Assembly: GCF_035046505.1 (NCBI RefSeq) | Contig: NC_089825.1 | Coordinates: 4,351,063 to 4,415,062, forward strand | DNA: 64,000 nt | Source: Tiliqua scincoides | Lineage: Eukaryota > Chordata > Lepidosauria > Squamata > Scincidae | Reading direction: 5' to 3' | In this document: in pieces, positions 33,001 to 45,473 of the stretch | How the letters are laid out: every line of letters begins with the position of its first letter | How positions within the stretch are numbered: position 1 is the stretch's first letter | Position numbers and translations under genes: made by a program | The notes under the pieces: model-generated | What the model saw: only the letters and a program-made list of their open reading frames with translations | Told to the model about the DNA's origin: nothing | Databases searched by the model: none

Positions 33001-36000
33001 TCTTGTCCGCCTCGTCTTGTCAAAGGCGACCCAGCCAGGAAGCCACTGGAGGGTTTGTGATGGGTTGCTAGCAGCATGCAGACATGTGGCTCTATACCTC
33101 CATGCTGGCTCTGGGGGTGTTGTGGAAGTCCCAAACCAATGCCTGGACTGGGTGCTGGGTTGGATGAGGGCAAACCAGTCAGAGTATGGCACCACCTGGC
33201 TCAGGCTTCTCAATGCTCCAGGATCTTTTTCTGCCAGAGACTGAACCAGGGGCCTCCTGGGTATAAGTGGGAATGGGGTGAGGTGCAACTAGTGATACCC
33301 TGATTAATGGACTGCCAGCCTGCTCTGCATGGGGTGGCACTACCCTTGAAAAGTCAGGTTTGCAGTTGGGAGAAAAGCACCTGGATGGCAGCAGTGACTT
33401 GAAGCAGCTTTCCTCACAGCAGCCGAGACCTTTTTCCAGTCAGCTACATGGGACACCAAGTCTGGATGACTATCATACATGCCGCATGGGGCTGCTCTAG
33501 AGATCCAGCAGAAAAGTCCCATTCTGACAGGTGGCTGCTGAATGGCTTCCACAGGAGGGGGAGCTACGCTGGCTGTTGGTCTGTTCTTAAGTGCAAGTCA
33601 AGGTGCGGGTTGCTGCCTTCAAAGCCTGGAGTGGCTCAGAGCTGTCCAGTAATGGAATGAGCAGGGGTGGCGAAGAGAGGCTTCCATGCCATGGCACCTG
33701 CACTTGGAACTCCTGGCCTCTGGACATCAGATTGACCTTCTCTCTGCCTATGTTCCAACAGGACGTGAAAACCCCTCCCTTTTCTTTAGCTAGGGGAGGG
33801 CACACTTCTGTCTAGTCTGAGCCCTGCTGCTATTATGTGACTGCAATACATTGTTCATTGCTTGGGTCGTTTTGAGGAGAGTGAATTTTGTTTTTCTTTC
33901 CTTTAATAGTGACTCATAAAATACAATTGCTAAACTAAATATCAAATAAAGAAAAAACAAATTTTTTAAAAAAGTTTTCACACTATAGCATTCTGATGCT
34001 TCAAGAAGTTTGTGAGGGGTCTCCTGTTCCTCCCAATGGCAAGGAGAAAACCCAAGACTTTAGATAAGTAGATTAAACAAGGCCCACCACCATTTGCATG
34101 GACTGGCTCTCAACCACTTCTCAGCAACCTGCAATCTCTCCCCCACCCGTGTCCCCCAGTTCTCACCTGGTTAATGAAGCCGATGACCTCCCCACGGAGC
34201 CAGGTGGGGTCAAGAGTGCAGAGACTGTGCCCATCAAGGAAGATGGAGCCCCCTGTAGGTTCATAGAACCGCTCTAAGAGAGCTGCCACTGTGGACTTGC
34301 CTTGGAAGGGGAGAGAGGGGGAAGGGGTGAGAGGCCTTCCTTCACTAGGCAGCAGAGACCACTTCCACCCCGTCTTTCTGGCACCTGGGTTGCATAATGA
34401 CTCTCAGTGATGCAACAGGAGAAGTGCCATGAGCCTGGAATCCAGCAGGATTTAGTCAGGACTGCCCGTGGCTGGTGGCGACAAGGATTTTCATCCATCA
34501 CTCAGACACGCTGCTTTCCTTTCAGGCAGTCTGAACAACTGCATAGCTCAGGAGGCAGAGATGCACGGACCACCTCCCCTGCACTGCGAAGGAACCCGTG
34601 CCCTGGCCAAGGCCTGTGCCAACAAGATATGGAGAGCCTCACCTCCGCCAGACTGTCCCACAAGTGCAACCGTCTTGGTGGCAGGGATGGAGAGGCAGAA
34701 GTCACACAGCACTTGGCAGGCAGGCCGTGTGGGGTAGCTGGCGGCAGAAGGAAGACAAGCAAGTCTTGGGAGGGGGCGCCTGACTGGCCCCCTCAGCACA
34801 TCTTCCCTGGCATGTCCCAGGACACAAAGAGGTTCAAAGATGTGGAGCACAAGTCACTCCCAGGCAGAGGAGAAGAAACCGAAAGTGCTCCCCCAGGAAA
34901 CCCCGACAGACACTCAGCACAGGGAGGACAGGCAGGGGAGTGTGGGAAGGATGCTGGATTCTGCACCAGAGACCACAGCCCACAGTCGGGGAACAAGGGA
35001 GGCCGTGTCCCAAGAATCTCATTTGTCCATTCAAAGAAATACAGCAGGTTCCTAGTCCTTACGCCTGATAAACCTGTGGACAAGACTGGATAAGGTCTCC
35101 ATAGCTGGGGGTGTAGCGCACTTCATTGTTTGGACAGAAGCACTGGAGCAGAGTCATTTGTTCAAAATTAGCAACTCGGAGTTAGAGAAAACTAAGCAAC
35201 TTTGTACCCCCTATGTTTGTGCTGTCTCAGTAAACCGATTTATTTCAGCCTCGTGCAGACAAGTGGCTCAGGGATGTGCCTGCCTCTTCTCACCCCCTTG
35301 TGGCCGCACCTGAAGGAGACATCCTGGAAGTCAATGTGCCCACGAAGTACATTACACGCAAGGCGCTCTCCTCTGCATGGCAGGGTCTGTGGCAATGGAG
35401 TCATGAATTCAAACACGCGGGCCCCAGCACTCATGCCTCGCACGACCTAAAGGGCATGAACAGGCACCAGCTCAGCTGAGATAGGTCTCTAGGAATGCCC
35501 ACCCCCCTCCACATTTCCCGCATCTTGCCTGCCCCTCATCAGCTTCCAAAAGAGGAGCAGATCCCGCAGCCCAAAATGGCTCAGCCACAGCCACACAAGC
35601 ACAAGTTAACATTGCACTTATGTTCAGTTCTCCCAGATGGAAGAGGGAACCCCCACAACCACTCTCTGCCCCCCTCCACGTACTTGCCCAAATAGGATGG
35701 ATATGCTGGCCATGGACCTAGAGAGACAGAAGAGAATATGTCCGGGGGAGGGCAGATAGAGGTGAGCCTCCCTTTCATGATCAAGAGCAGGTGGCCTAAG
35801 ATGGCCTTACCTTTGCACTGTCTGGGAGGAAACCAAGAAGGACATGAGGTCTCCAGGAGTTAGCTCTTCCCCAGCCATTAGAGAGCCGCCCATAAAGATG
35901 GTGCCCAAAACAACACCTGCAGGGGGGGGGACAACGACGACGACGACACACACACACAAAAGAGCAACAGGAAAGAGACCATGGGGCTATCAGGGAAGCT

Positions 36001-39000
36001 TGACTAAGAGCAACAAGGACACCAGGGTGAGCACACACTGCTGGGCACCCAAAGAACTCAACAGAGGCGCTAGTGCCCTGGGAAAGGGGCTTCTGCATAC
36101 TGCTGAGCCTTCCTGTTGGAAACGGCTTCAAGGTGAGCTGGGCAGCCCCTCTGTGGTCTCCACTCATTCCACAGCACACAACTGGAGACGTACTCAGAGG
36201 CACAAGCTACAGCGGGGACCACTCGATTAGACCATTGGAGGTCTGTCCAGGAACACAGTCCCCCAAGATGGTATAGAGCCACAGGAGTCACAGGCAGACT
36301 CCAAAGGGATCATAGCTCCCACACCCATCAAATTTTGGGCTGCCTTTGTGAGGCTTCGTGGACCCTCTATGGAGAAGGCCTGAGATAGTCAGATGTACCC
36401 CCTGATGATCTCCAGCTTCACCAGTATAGAATCGAGGAGGCCAAAGCCTCCACCCAGAGTGGATGTCCTCCTGGCTGCTCAAGATCTGGGGGAGGGATCA
36501 CCAACTGATGAGGAACCACACCCAAATACCTCCAGGAGCCCGGCCCCTGTTCAGGAGGCAGCATGCCCGTGTACAGAAAGAGGCTATCAGCTTGCCAATG
36601 GCCAGCACAGCTTGGCCTCCACTCACAGTTCAGTGCAAGGTTTGACAGCCCCTGGAAAAGCGCAATGCCCAGCCCCAGGCTCGAGTTCAGCTGACTGGCC
36701 CGATCCACTTCAACAGCATATTGCCTATGGTGGAAGGAGAGAGGGAGGGAGAGAGAAGGCACACCTGACCAGTGGTCCACTTGGCCCCAGGAGCCACAAC
36801 ATGACCTCATCCCAAGAGTCTCAGGCAGTCCTTGGCTGCTGTGCCAACAGGCAAGCCAGAGACCCCTACAGAAGACAGATCCTTCACAGACCAATGGGAC
36901 AGCAGCAGTAGTGGTGGTGGAGACACCAGCAAGAGGTGGCCCACGGCAGAAGAGCACAGAAGACACTTTAATCCCAGTCAGGCCAGCAGCTGCCAAGTCC
37001 AGGACCAACCTCACAGGCGAGCAGCTGCTTCCCAGGGTTCCAGACCAGCCTGGAGATGGCAGAGCCTGAGCCCAGCACTTTCCACATGTAAAGGGGAGGC
37101 TATGGCAGGGGAAACGTGGCGGTACGAAAGAAGAGCACATCATCAGGATGGGGGGGGGCAAGGAAACATACAAACACTGCATTTGAAGAGAAAAGAGGGC
37201 AGCAAGAAACACACAGGGAGGGACAAAAGCAGCACCTGAATTAAGAACCATAAGAACAGCCCTGCTGGTTTAGGCCAGAGGCCCAACTAGTCCAGCATCC
37301 TGTATCTCACAGTAGCCCACCAAATGCCTCAGGGAGCACGCAAGAGACCTGCATCCTGGTGCCATCCCTTGCATCTGGCATTCTGAGATAGCCCATTTCT
37401 AAAATCAGGAAACGGGTGAAGGGACATCTGTCAACAAAGGCAGACTGTGAGCAAAGGTGGGCCCCAGATCGAGGGAGGGGTCTGGAACTGGTTCTCTAGT
37501 CAAGGGGAAATGCTACAGCCCAGCCCGAAAAGCACCCAGCCTTGGTCTCACAGCCACATCCTCCAGAGCAGCACAGTGTGGGGGGCACTACTTGGAGAGG
37601 GATCTTCCCATGCTAGACTCCAGGACCCTGGGACACAGTTCTGGGGGGCCAAAGCATGACTGCCAAAGCGCCAGCACCAAGGCCAGCACTGGACTTCAGG
37701 ACTTCCTGCCAGGACCGCTACCAGGGTGCATCCTAGATACAAGCCATTCACCACACCTCCTCACACACACACCCCCTCCCCGTGGAAAGCAGGAGCGAAG
37801 GGTAATCACATTGGCAACCCACACGCATAGACACACGGGGGGCCTCCAAGGAAGTTGAGATTCCGGCTACACAGGGAAGAGTCAAAGGCCTCAGTGCTCT
37901 CCTCAGCGGCACTTACCCTACCTCCCGACTTTCCATGGCAAAGGCTCGCACTGTCCGGACGTTGCCCAGAGCCTCATCTGCTACCGCTGTGGCCTTTGCC
38001 ACCTGCACCAGAGAAAGAGAGGCAGGCATCATGATGGGCCGGCCAGGCACCTTAGCTCAGGGTTACAGAACTCACATGACAGGCCCCCAGCATGGTTCTC
38101 ACAAAGGATTGCCAGCAGCCAAATACAAGAGCAAAAATGCCACTCCAGCAGTTAGAGAAAAAAAGGTAAGACCTCCTGCTAGAGCAGAACAGACCATTCC
38201 TTGGACAGAGAAGTAAGATCTGTTGCTTCATACAACCAGAGCGCTCTCAGCTTAGAACAGCCCATCTCACCCACACACACAGCCCTGAGCAGGCCAAGGA
38301 GGAGCAGGCTGCAAAAAATTGCAACCGGTCAAACTGTAGCAGTTTGTTCCTGCAGCACAACAGGCACAATTTTGCAAGTTCTTCTAAAGCAGAACTCCAG
38401 GAAGGTGAAAAGTGAACCCAGCTGTAGACCAGATCAAGTTTCCTGCAAGATCCTCACTGCAGAGGAGCCACCACATGCAGCACACACTGAAGCAGGTCTC
38501 TCCTGCGAGCAAACCAGCCAGTTCTTCACTCCCGAGTCTCTGGAGACCAGCTTTGTTCACAAGCTTTGCGCTTCAGGGGAGTTCAATCAACAGATTTTGC
38601 AATGCCCAAGAAAGAGGTGGTGTCTTGGGGCCCACACATCACACGACTTCCACAACAGGCAGAGCAAAACGTGGGGTCAGCCAAGGAATCTCGAGAGCAA
38701 TTCACCTCCATCGTGCAGTCTACAAAACCCCCAGCGTGGGAGTCTCTCACCTGTTCTTGGGCACTGCGCGAAAGCTGGCGCAGGAAGGAGCCAAGGAGGG
38801 CCCCAGTCCCCACCAAGACTGGCATCACCACAACCAGCAGCCCCGTCAGCTTGGGTGAGATCAAGTAGAGAGAGACAAAGCAGCCCGTGGTCTGAGTGAC
38901 GCTGCGAAGGCCCTGCAAGTGGGAGGGAACAGGCATGAGGCACAACAGAGATGAGCAGAAGGGAACCGGGCCCCTCCCGCCCATCCATCCTCTGCAACTG

Positions 39001-42000
39001 GTCCAAGGGCACCCCCACCACTCTCCCTCTCATCACCCTCAGGCAAATCTTTCCCTTGCCCCCTTCATGGCCCCCCCTTACCCTCCTCCTCCCACCCCAT
39101 TCCCAGCTGACACATGACCAGTAGGCAGGTCTCTTCCACCTGAGAGATGACCAGCTTGAAGGAGGACTTGAATTCCTGGATGTCAGTTGTCAGACGGTTC
39201 ACCAGCTGGCCAGTCCGATTGGCATCAAAAAAGGCCACTTCCTGCCTGAGGGTAGAGAAGGGGACCAGCTGGAGAGTCATGTTGGCTGCACCAGCCAGTT
39301 CTCCCTCCACAGCTACCCAGAACAAACCTGGCTGGGCCACCCCCCACCTGCCAGCTCGTCTGAGAGGTCCAGGTCTGTAATGGTCACAGTGTGGGGTGGG
39401 CACCTTCTTTTCTTCCCCCCCACAATGTCCACATTGGACTCAGCCACGTAAATGCTGCAGGGAGATGCTTCTACAGTAGCCTTGTCCTCTGGCTGAAAAC
39501 ACCATCCCCAACCACTATGTGGCTGCATATATATTTACCTCCCTTTGTGCCTGAGCTTCCCCAAAAAGACAATAACTCTTAGCCAAGACTGCCACATGCC
39601 CACTGACTGGGCAGTCAAATCTGCCTGCCTAGCTCAAGCGGTGGGATGGAGTAGCCAGTTGGGTTTCTCTCATCCCATCAGGTGACACAATGACATTATC
39701 AAGCCCAGGTCTCTTAGGGTCAAGCACAAGGAGTGAGCTTTTTCAAGTGTACCTGGAATTTGATGCTGCTTTGCACACCCATTTACTCTCCAGAAAGAGC
39801 AGGGGCTGGGATTCCTGGGGCAACCTAAGTAGTCAGCAATAAGGACCATCTTTCCAGCTAGATGTGTTTAGGGAATTGGTTTTATTTGCTGTTTCCATAG
39901 AGCTGGCCTGCAACTTCACAGGTTTAGTGACCTGGCGGGGCCTTGTGCGTGTGGCTCTTCAAAAGCTTTCCAACTCTCCCCACTAGGCATTGTTAGTTAT
40001 TCCATCTGATTTCAACCAGCTGCTTCTTTGTATCCATTCAGCCAAGTGCAGGCATTTTCAGTCTGCTTGCTTGTGGTACTTTTTTCCTTCCTCCCCATTT
40101 GATTTAATCCTTTTAACTAACTGACTATATTTTGATTCCTTGCTTGCCTAGTCCATACTCACACATGATTCAGAGGACAGTCACATATGATACTTACAGG
40201 CACTCCTGCAATTTGGTTTTAAGCAAGACGTGTTGGGCTTTTCTCCTAAGGGGATGGTTCGTTCCCCCCACAGCTCTCCCTCTGCCTGATGTCATGGCAG
40301 CAGATACATCTACCAGGTTCGTTTCTCCCCAGCCGCTGACCCAGTAAAAAGGGAAAGCAGAAAGTGGCCCCATGGACGCTAACCACTAGGCTTTACTCCT
40401 CTTGGAACCTCCAAAGGCAGCAAACTGAGCATCGCCAGATTGCAAAACTCGCTCATAAGGGAGATCTGCCTGGTGCCTTCATCACCATCCTTCAGGCACC
40501 AGGCAAACTCTGTCTGCTTAAATTTGGGGTTTAGTTATTTAACAGTATGCATTGTGGTGTCTGGTTAGCTTCCCTCTGCTTATCTGTCCAGTGCTGCTTT
40601 CACCTATCGCTTTCAGCTTCCAGATTTGAGAGGGAGCCATCTCTGAATGGCGGGTACAAGTAATGAGCAGCATGAGGATACAGGGATCTTGCTGTCTTCA
40701 GTGCTCCGTGAAGCAGCTGGTGGGTCACAGTGAGATACAGTATGCTGGACAAAGTGGGCCCTGGGCCTGATCCAGCAGGGCTCTTCTGATGCAATGATGA
40801 GCTTTTATTCCATTTGCTGTTTTCTTTTACGTGTTTATGAGTTTTGTTAAACTGCCCTGAAATGTTGGTTGGTATAAAAGCAACATGTAAACAGCTGCTC
40901 CACCACACCTGCTTTGGACAACTGAAAACACATCTCAGGTTCTAGATCCTTCCCAGAAATCAGGAATGCACAGTCCAAACCAGGCTTCTCACGCATGCAT
41001 ACATGCAGGGCCCCCCCCACCTCAGTTACCTTATCAGGGAAGCAAAGAGCTCCTTGCGCATACTGCTCGCCACTTCTTCCCCAATGCGTGATAGTAGCAG
41101 GATATACCCAAAGGTCAGTATGCCCTGGAGGTGGCATGGAGGGAGAAACACAAACACATGTCACCCATCCAACCACCAGTCCTCCCCAAACTCCCCCCAG
41201 AAGGCTCCCAATTCACTAGGATCCTGAGCTAAACAGCAGGTGCCCAGAAAGCAGAGCCCTCCTCCCCCACCAAACTCACCTGGAGAGCATAGATGCCCAA
41301 GAGGCGCAGGGCAGGGCGATGCACCCCATGCAAGTACTCCACCATACCCATGTGCAGTGCCACCACATTCACCACCTTGCCCAGCAGCAGTGGAATCTGG
41401 ACGTTGAGAAGTGCGGCTCCAAATGCACACTGGAGTGAGGTAGAGAGGCTGGTCACAAGGGGCTCAGAAGTACCATTGCATGTTGTTCACACTGATCAGT
41501 TTTTCAACTGACAGGTGGTTTTTCCCCTCCCTTCCTGCAGGACCGCACTCTGCGAGGGTTCTTCTCTTTTGATGTACCCCTACAGAACCCTTTTTCAGCC
41601 CTGAAACAATGTGGGGCTGCTGCCTGGGGAGGTATGCTGGGCAGCCTCAGGACCTGCATGTCTTTGATAAGACCGGCCCCACCTGTGGAGACTCACCATG
41701 ATTGCTGCCAGCAGTGCCAGCAGCTGTGGCCTCAGAAACTTCCAGAACACGGCCCAGTCAAACTCTGGCTCCTTTGCCACGGGAGAGGGGGCAGAGATCA
41801 GCACATTGCTCTGGGCCCCTTGGCAGGAGGCTGTCCCCAGCCCCACCAAGGCTGGCCCTGCCAGCAAGGCAGCCACTCGGCCCAGTGGGAGGAGGTTTCG
41901 GGGCAAGAGCAGCAGCACTGCTGGGGACAGCTTAGCCAGGCTGCTGGGAACCTGGTGAAAGCAGGAGAACCTGGCATGGCTTCCCAAGTCCCTGGAAGGA

Positions 42001-43104
42001 AGAGAGAACACCGTCAGGCCAGGTTGCTTCAGTTCAGACCCACCATGACCGAGAACAACAAAACACCCCCAGCTCCAATCTATGTACCACTTTGGTCAGC
42101 AGAGCAGTTTCCAACAAAGCAAACAGAGAAGCCAGCAAAGCCTCTAAGGGTCCCAATCCTATCCACCTTGCCAGTGCCGCTGTGCCTGCGATGGATGCAG
42201 CCTCCTCAGGGCAGTGGCACGCTGTTCCTTACCTGGGGGTGCATTATGGCTGCCCCAGTGCAGGCAAGTTGGCAGGAGGCGAGGCTGGAGGAGGCCCAGG
42301 TGGAGGAGGGCCCATGAGAACGCTGCTCCACCTCCCCACCTGCATCTACAAGAGGGCTCCGCTGACCCCACCATCAGCCGGCCGGATCTCGCAAGGCCTC
42401 CACAGCGCTGGGCGGGAACCAGGTGAATCCTACACGCAGCTCTGAGCGCCTGAGCCAGGAAGCTGGAAGCGGTGGCGTAGCTGGAGAGGGGCGGGGCAGG
42501 CAGCCTGGCTGGGGAGGAACGGAGCCGCCCGGCTCCGTTTCCCCTCGCCGGGAAAGGCTCCGGAGGGAGGGCCGCCCGCCCTCCTGCCAGGCTGCCTGCC
42601 CGCCCCCCCGGCTACGCCGCCGGCTGGAAGTGCGGCCGAGAAACACTTCAGGAGCCCCCGCGCAGCGTCCCAGCTTCCGAGGGCAGCAGGCCGGTCCAGA
42701 GACACCAGTCGGGGGCGCAGCGTCCCGGACAGTCAGGGCTGCGAGGGCCTGGGCCCAGCTCCGCCTCCCGCACTTGCAGTGCCAGTGCAGTCCCAGCCCG
42801 GCCCAGCAGCGGCGCTGAACGTTGGAGGAGGGTCGGTCCCGCCTGCGGGCCTGGAACGAGGCAGGCTCTCCAGGCGCCTCGGGGCCCCGAGGACTGCGAG
42901 CACAGAGACTACGTTTCCCAGAAGCTCTGCGCAGAGCGCAGTCCCGCCCAGCCCAGCATGCTCCGCGGCACGGAAGGGGTGTCCCGCCCCGCGCGGTTAC
43001 CTGGCAACGAGCGAGGCCCGCAAAGGCCCGTTCCCGGCGGCCTGCCGGGCCAGGCCGCGGCGGCAGAGGGGGCGTCCGCCGACGAGCAGCAGGCGCACGA
43101 GCAT
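30012..43104 (-). CDS. ABCB8: Mitochondrial ABC half-transporter, complete, 16 coding exons, 693 residues
   Basis: Exons (minus): 43104-43001, 41991-41697, 41429-41280, 41124-41030, 39245-39140, 38912-38751, 38002-37917, 36724-36627, 35916-35811, 35717-35684, 35446-35310, 34737-34643, 34300-34167, 32462-32315, 30732-30482, 30092-30012. They total 2082 nt and every junction phase fits. The N-terminus ([20 protein letters not shown]) is a mitochondrial presequence. The membrane domain has [12 protein letters not shown] and [29 protein letters not shown] as in human ABCB8. The nucleotide-binding domain has Walker A GQSGGGKST (485-493, split between exons), Q-loop Q534, signature LSGGQ (590-594), Walker B VLILDE (E615) and H-loop H646. 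The family protein sits in the inner membrane and acts in iron export and the mitoKATP complex. The gene is head to head with ATG9B, as in human. Nothing is broken. Confidence 0.96.
31562..31905 (+). mobile_element. CR1 LINE 3' end in an ABCB8 intron
   Basis: Encodes [20 protein letters not shown] and the [16 protein letters not shown] end, then the CR1 3' tail ending ttcttatgttcttatg. It is antisense to ABCB8. Confidence 0.88.
37240..37410 (-). mobile_element. CR1 3'-end fragment in an ABCB8 intron
   Basis: ccataagaacagccctgctgg ... tcctgtatctcacagtagcccacc ... ttctaaaatcaggaaac is the reverse complement of the CR1 3' end. Confidence 0.85.
40725..40890 (+). repeat. CR1 3' end followed by a SINE/L2-like tail
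   Basis: 'gtgagatacagtatgctgg...cctgatccagcagggctc' is a CR1 3' end. The next bases 'ttttgttaaactgccctgaaatg..ggtataaaagcaacatg' match a reptile SINE/L2 tail. Confidence 0.65.
42148..42260 (+). repeat. Diverged relative of the inverted-end MITE
   Basis: tcccaatcctatccaccttgccagtgcc at the start resembles the left end of the elements at 1359 and 20284 (cccaaatcctaacca-ctttccagcact). It lies in ABCB8 intron 1 beside the CpG island. Right edge unclear. Confidence 0.4.
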
Positions 43105-43850
43105 GGCGGCGGAGGCGCGGCCCTCGCGCTCCCTCGTCGAGGAGCCTGTCAGCGCTCCGGCGGTGCCGCCGCCATGCTGGGCCTGCGTCCACCCACAATG
43201 CCTCGCGGGGGCGGGGCGCGGCGCGGCCAGGCCGCCCTGCGCGTCCCCGCCAGCTGCGCGCCCCCGGCCGAGCGCTGGACGGCGGGAGCCACAGGCAATG
43301 AGGGCGCCGCCGCCGGGACCCTTGCGCGGGGCCGAGCTCGGCCCGGGCCGGGAGCGCGCCGGAGGCTGCCTGCCTGCCTGACTGAGGCCCGGCGCCGCCC
43401 TGCGGAGCACGACCTGCGCGAGCGCCGTCTGGGTGAGAGCCTCTCGGCCCGGCAGGCAGTGAGGGAGAGCAGCGCGGGCGTGCGAGCGCCGGTCTGGGTC
43501 TTGCAGGCCTGCTGGCCCTCCGGCTGTGCTCCTGGCGGCGCTCGCGTCCTGCGCCGCCTGTCCGGTTCCTTCGCGGCCTGCTTGGGCTGGTGCAGCTCCG
43601 CTGAGCCGGAGGAAAGTTCTGCGGGAAGCGCCAGGTGGCCTCCCTTCAGGCGGCGCGGAGGCGGCGGGGCTTCCTACCTGCCTGCCACGGACCAGGGCCT
43701 GATGCTCTGCCAGCCTCGGGGGAGGGGCGGGCAGGCCTCCGGGGCTCCGTCGCCGCGTCTCAGGGCCTGCCCCTGCAGGGCCGCTCGTCCGTCCCAGGGA
43801 ACGCCTGGGAACCTGGTGTCCGATTTGGGCCGGAGGGCGCAGGAAATGAG
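42400..43850. promoter_or_regulatory. Bidirectional CpG-island promoter of ABCB8 and ATG9B
   Basis: Dense CpG island covering ABCB8 exon 1 (minus) and the 5' side of ATG9B (plus). Motifs resembling ZNF143/Staf sites occur three times: gactacgtttcccagaagc (42908-42926), gcccagcatgctccgcgg (42951-42968) and acccacaatgcctcgcgg (43191-43208). The last is followed by a GC box (gggggcgggg). No TATA box is seen. A donor-like gtctgggtgagag near 43428-43440 could end a non-coding first exon of ATG9B. Confidence 0.75.
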
Positions 43851-43899
43851 TTCCCTGGTTGTCAGCGGGGCCTGTGCTTCCAGGCAGATGTGCTGTGAG

Positions 43900-45440
43900 T
43901 GGTGAGGCAGAGCTGTGGCATGCTGCCTGCGCCTGGCCTGAGCTTCCTGCCCAGTCACCCTGCTGGTCACCTGCCTGTCGTGTTTACTGGCTGGGGCTGT
44001 TTATGAACTTGCTGCCCTGGGTATTTTTAGCTGCGTGTATGTGCTGGGCCGCCGTAGAGAGGAGAGGTGACCCGCACCCTGGAGCAAGAGAGTGACTGAT
44101 CCAGGGAATGCAGGCAGGCCTGACTCTGGGCCACCAGCCCACCCCCTGCTCTGAACCGCCCCTCCTGACTCAGGCTTCCTGCAATGTCAGGTGGATGAGG
44201 TGGAGCTGCCTGTTGGTGTCAACAGGAGAAGCAGCTTCTGAAGTTCCCAGCCACACTGACAGCAATCCCAGGGCAGGGCGACGGACACAGGCTGTGGTAA
44301 ATGGGGCCGGGGGGTGGGGGGAGGAATGCCAGGTTCTTCCTGCGATTGTAGGTTAGCTGTTCTCAGGTGCTAAGGCCCCTTTACCTGGTCTGCTTTGTGG
44401 CATTTTTGCCTTTCCTTCGCTCTCCCAAGGAGTGCCAGGCAGCCTGCGATGCTCTTCTTCCTTTGCAATCCTCACAGTAGTCCTGTGAGATGGGTGAGGC
44501 TGAAAGGCTCCGGAGAGCCTGCTGAGGGGGCAGTTGCTCTGCGGCTCTAGACAGGCTTTTTGCCTCCCTGGGCTCTGAAGCATGGCCACCTTGCTCCCGG
44601 TTAAGTCCAACACTGATCCCCAGCCTATGGAGGCTCTTCCGAGGTCCTCCCTGGTCCTCAGTCCTCTCAGTGCTATCTTGACTTGGCACCAGCCTCGGTA
44701 TCTGTAGGAGTGAGCTTCTGGGAAGGTTCCAGGCCAAGACTCTTGTCTTCTGGCATTCTAGTCTCTGCTATGCACCTTTCACCTTTGGATTCCGTAGCTT
44801 GCTCAGTCAGAAAGCTGTGGGAGAGCGACAATCTTACGGGCCTGCCCCTCATCACACAAGAGGATGATGTGGGCCTGAGGCGTTGCTGGCAGGCCTCTGT
44901 GCTGCTGGAGAAATCTCCTTTCTTGCTTCACAAGACCTGCTGCCTGTTGCTGCCTTCTTTACCTTCCTTCATTCAGTAGGTTCTTTAGTCTGTCACTGGT
45001 TAGACAGGTATCTGAACTGCAAATGGCTCTTCCTGCCCCTGGAGGTGACTAAGTGGCAAACTGGAGCAGGAAATGCCAGCTTAGAAGGAGAGAGCTGCTT
45101 GGGAGCCTCTCCTGGTGCTCCTGGGTCTAGAGGAGTCTCCAGCCCAGAGATGATCCTCTGGGGCCTCAGTCTGTGGGGCTGGACTTGGTGCCCAGCCTCC
45201 CCATTCTCAGTGACTCAGTGCAGGATTTGGAGCAGCCAGGCCTGGGGCTCTAGTAGCTTCCCCACCGCCAAGTGAATGAGATAGGGGTGTGGCCTTGGGG
45301 GCAAATACAGCAGACCGAGAGCTCTGAGCTCCCCCACACGCCATTTCAGCCATGATCACTAGCGGGGGGGGGGGGGGGAAGCATCCATACTGTGGATATA
45401 CTGTACTGATGTGTCTCTGCCATTTTTCCTCTCCCCCCAG
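43900..45440. other. Probable 5' intron of ATG9B, no other gene seen
   Basis: Between the CpG island and the first coding exon I see no conserved coding block. It contains a run of 14 G near 45364-45377 just before the acceptor tract of the first coding exon. Confidence 0.55.
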
Positions 45441-45473
45441 GTTCTGTGCAGAGAGGGGCAATTGGTGCCTTCC

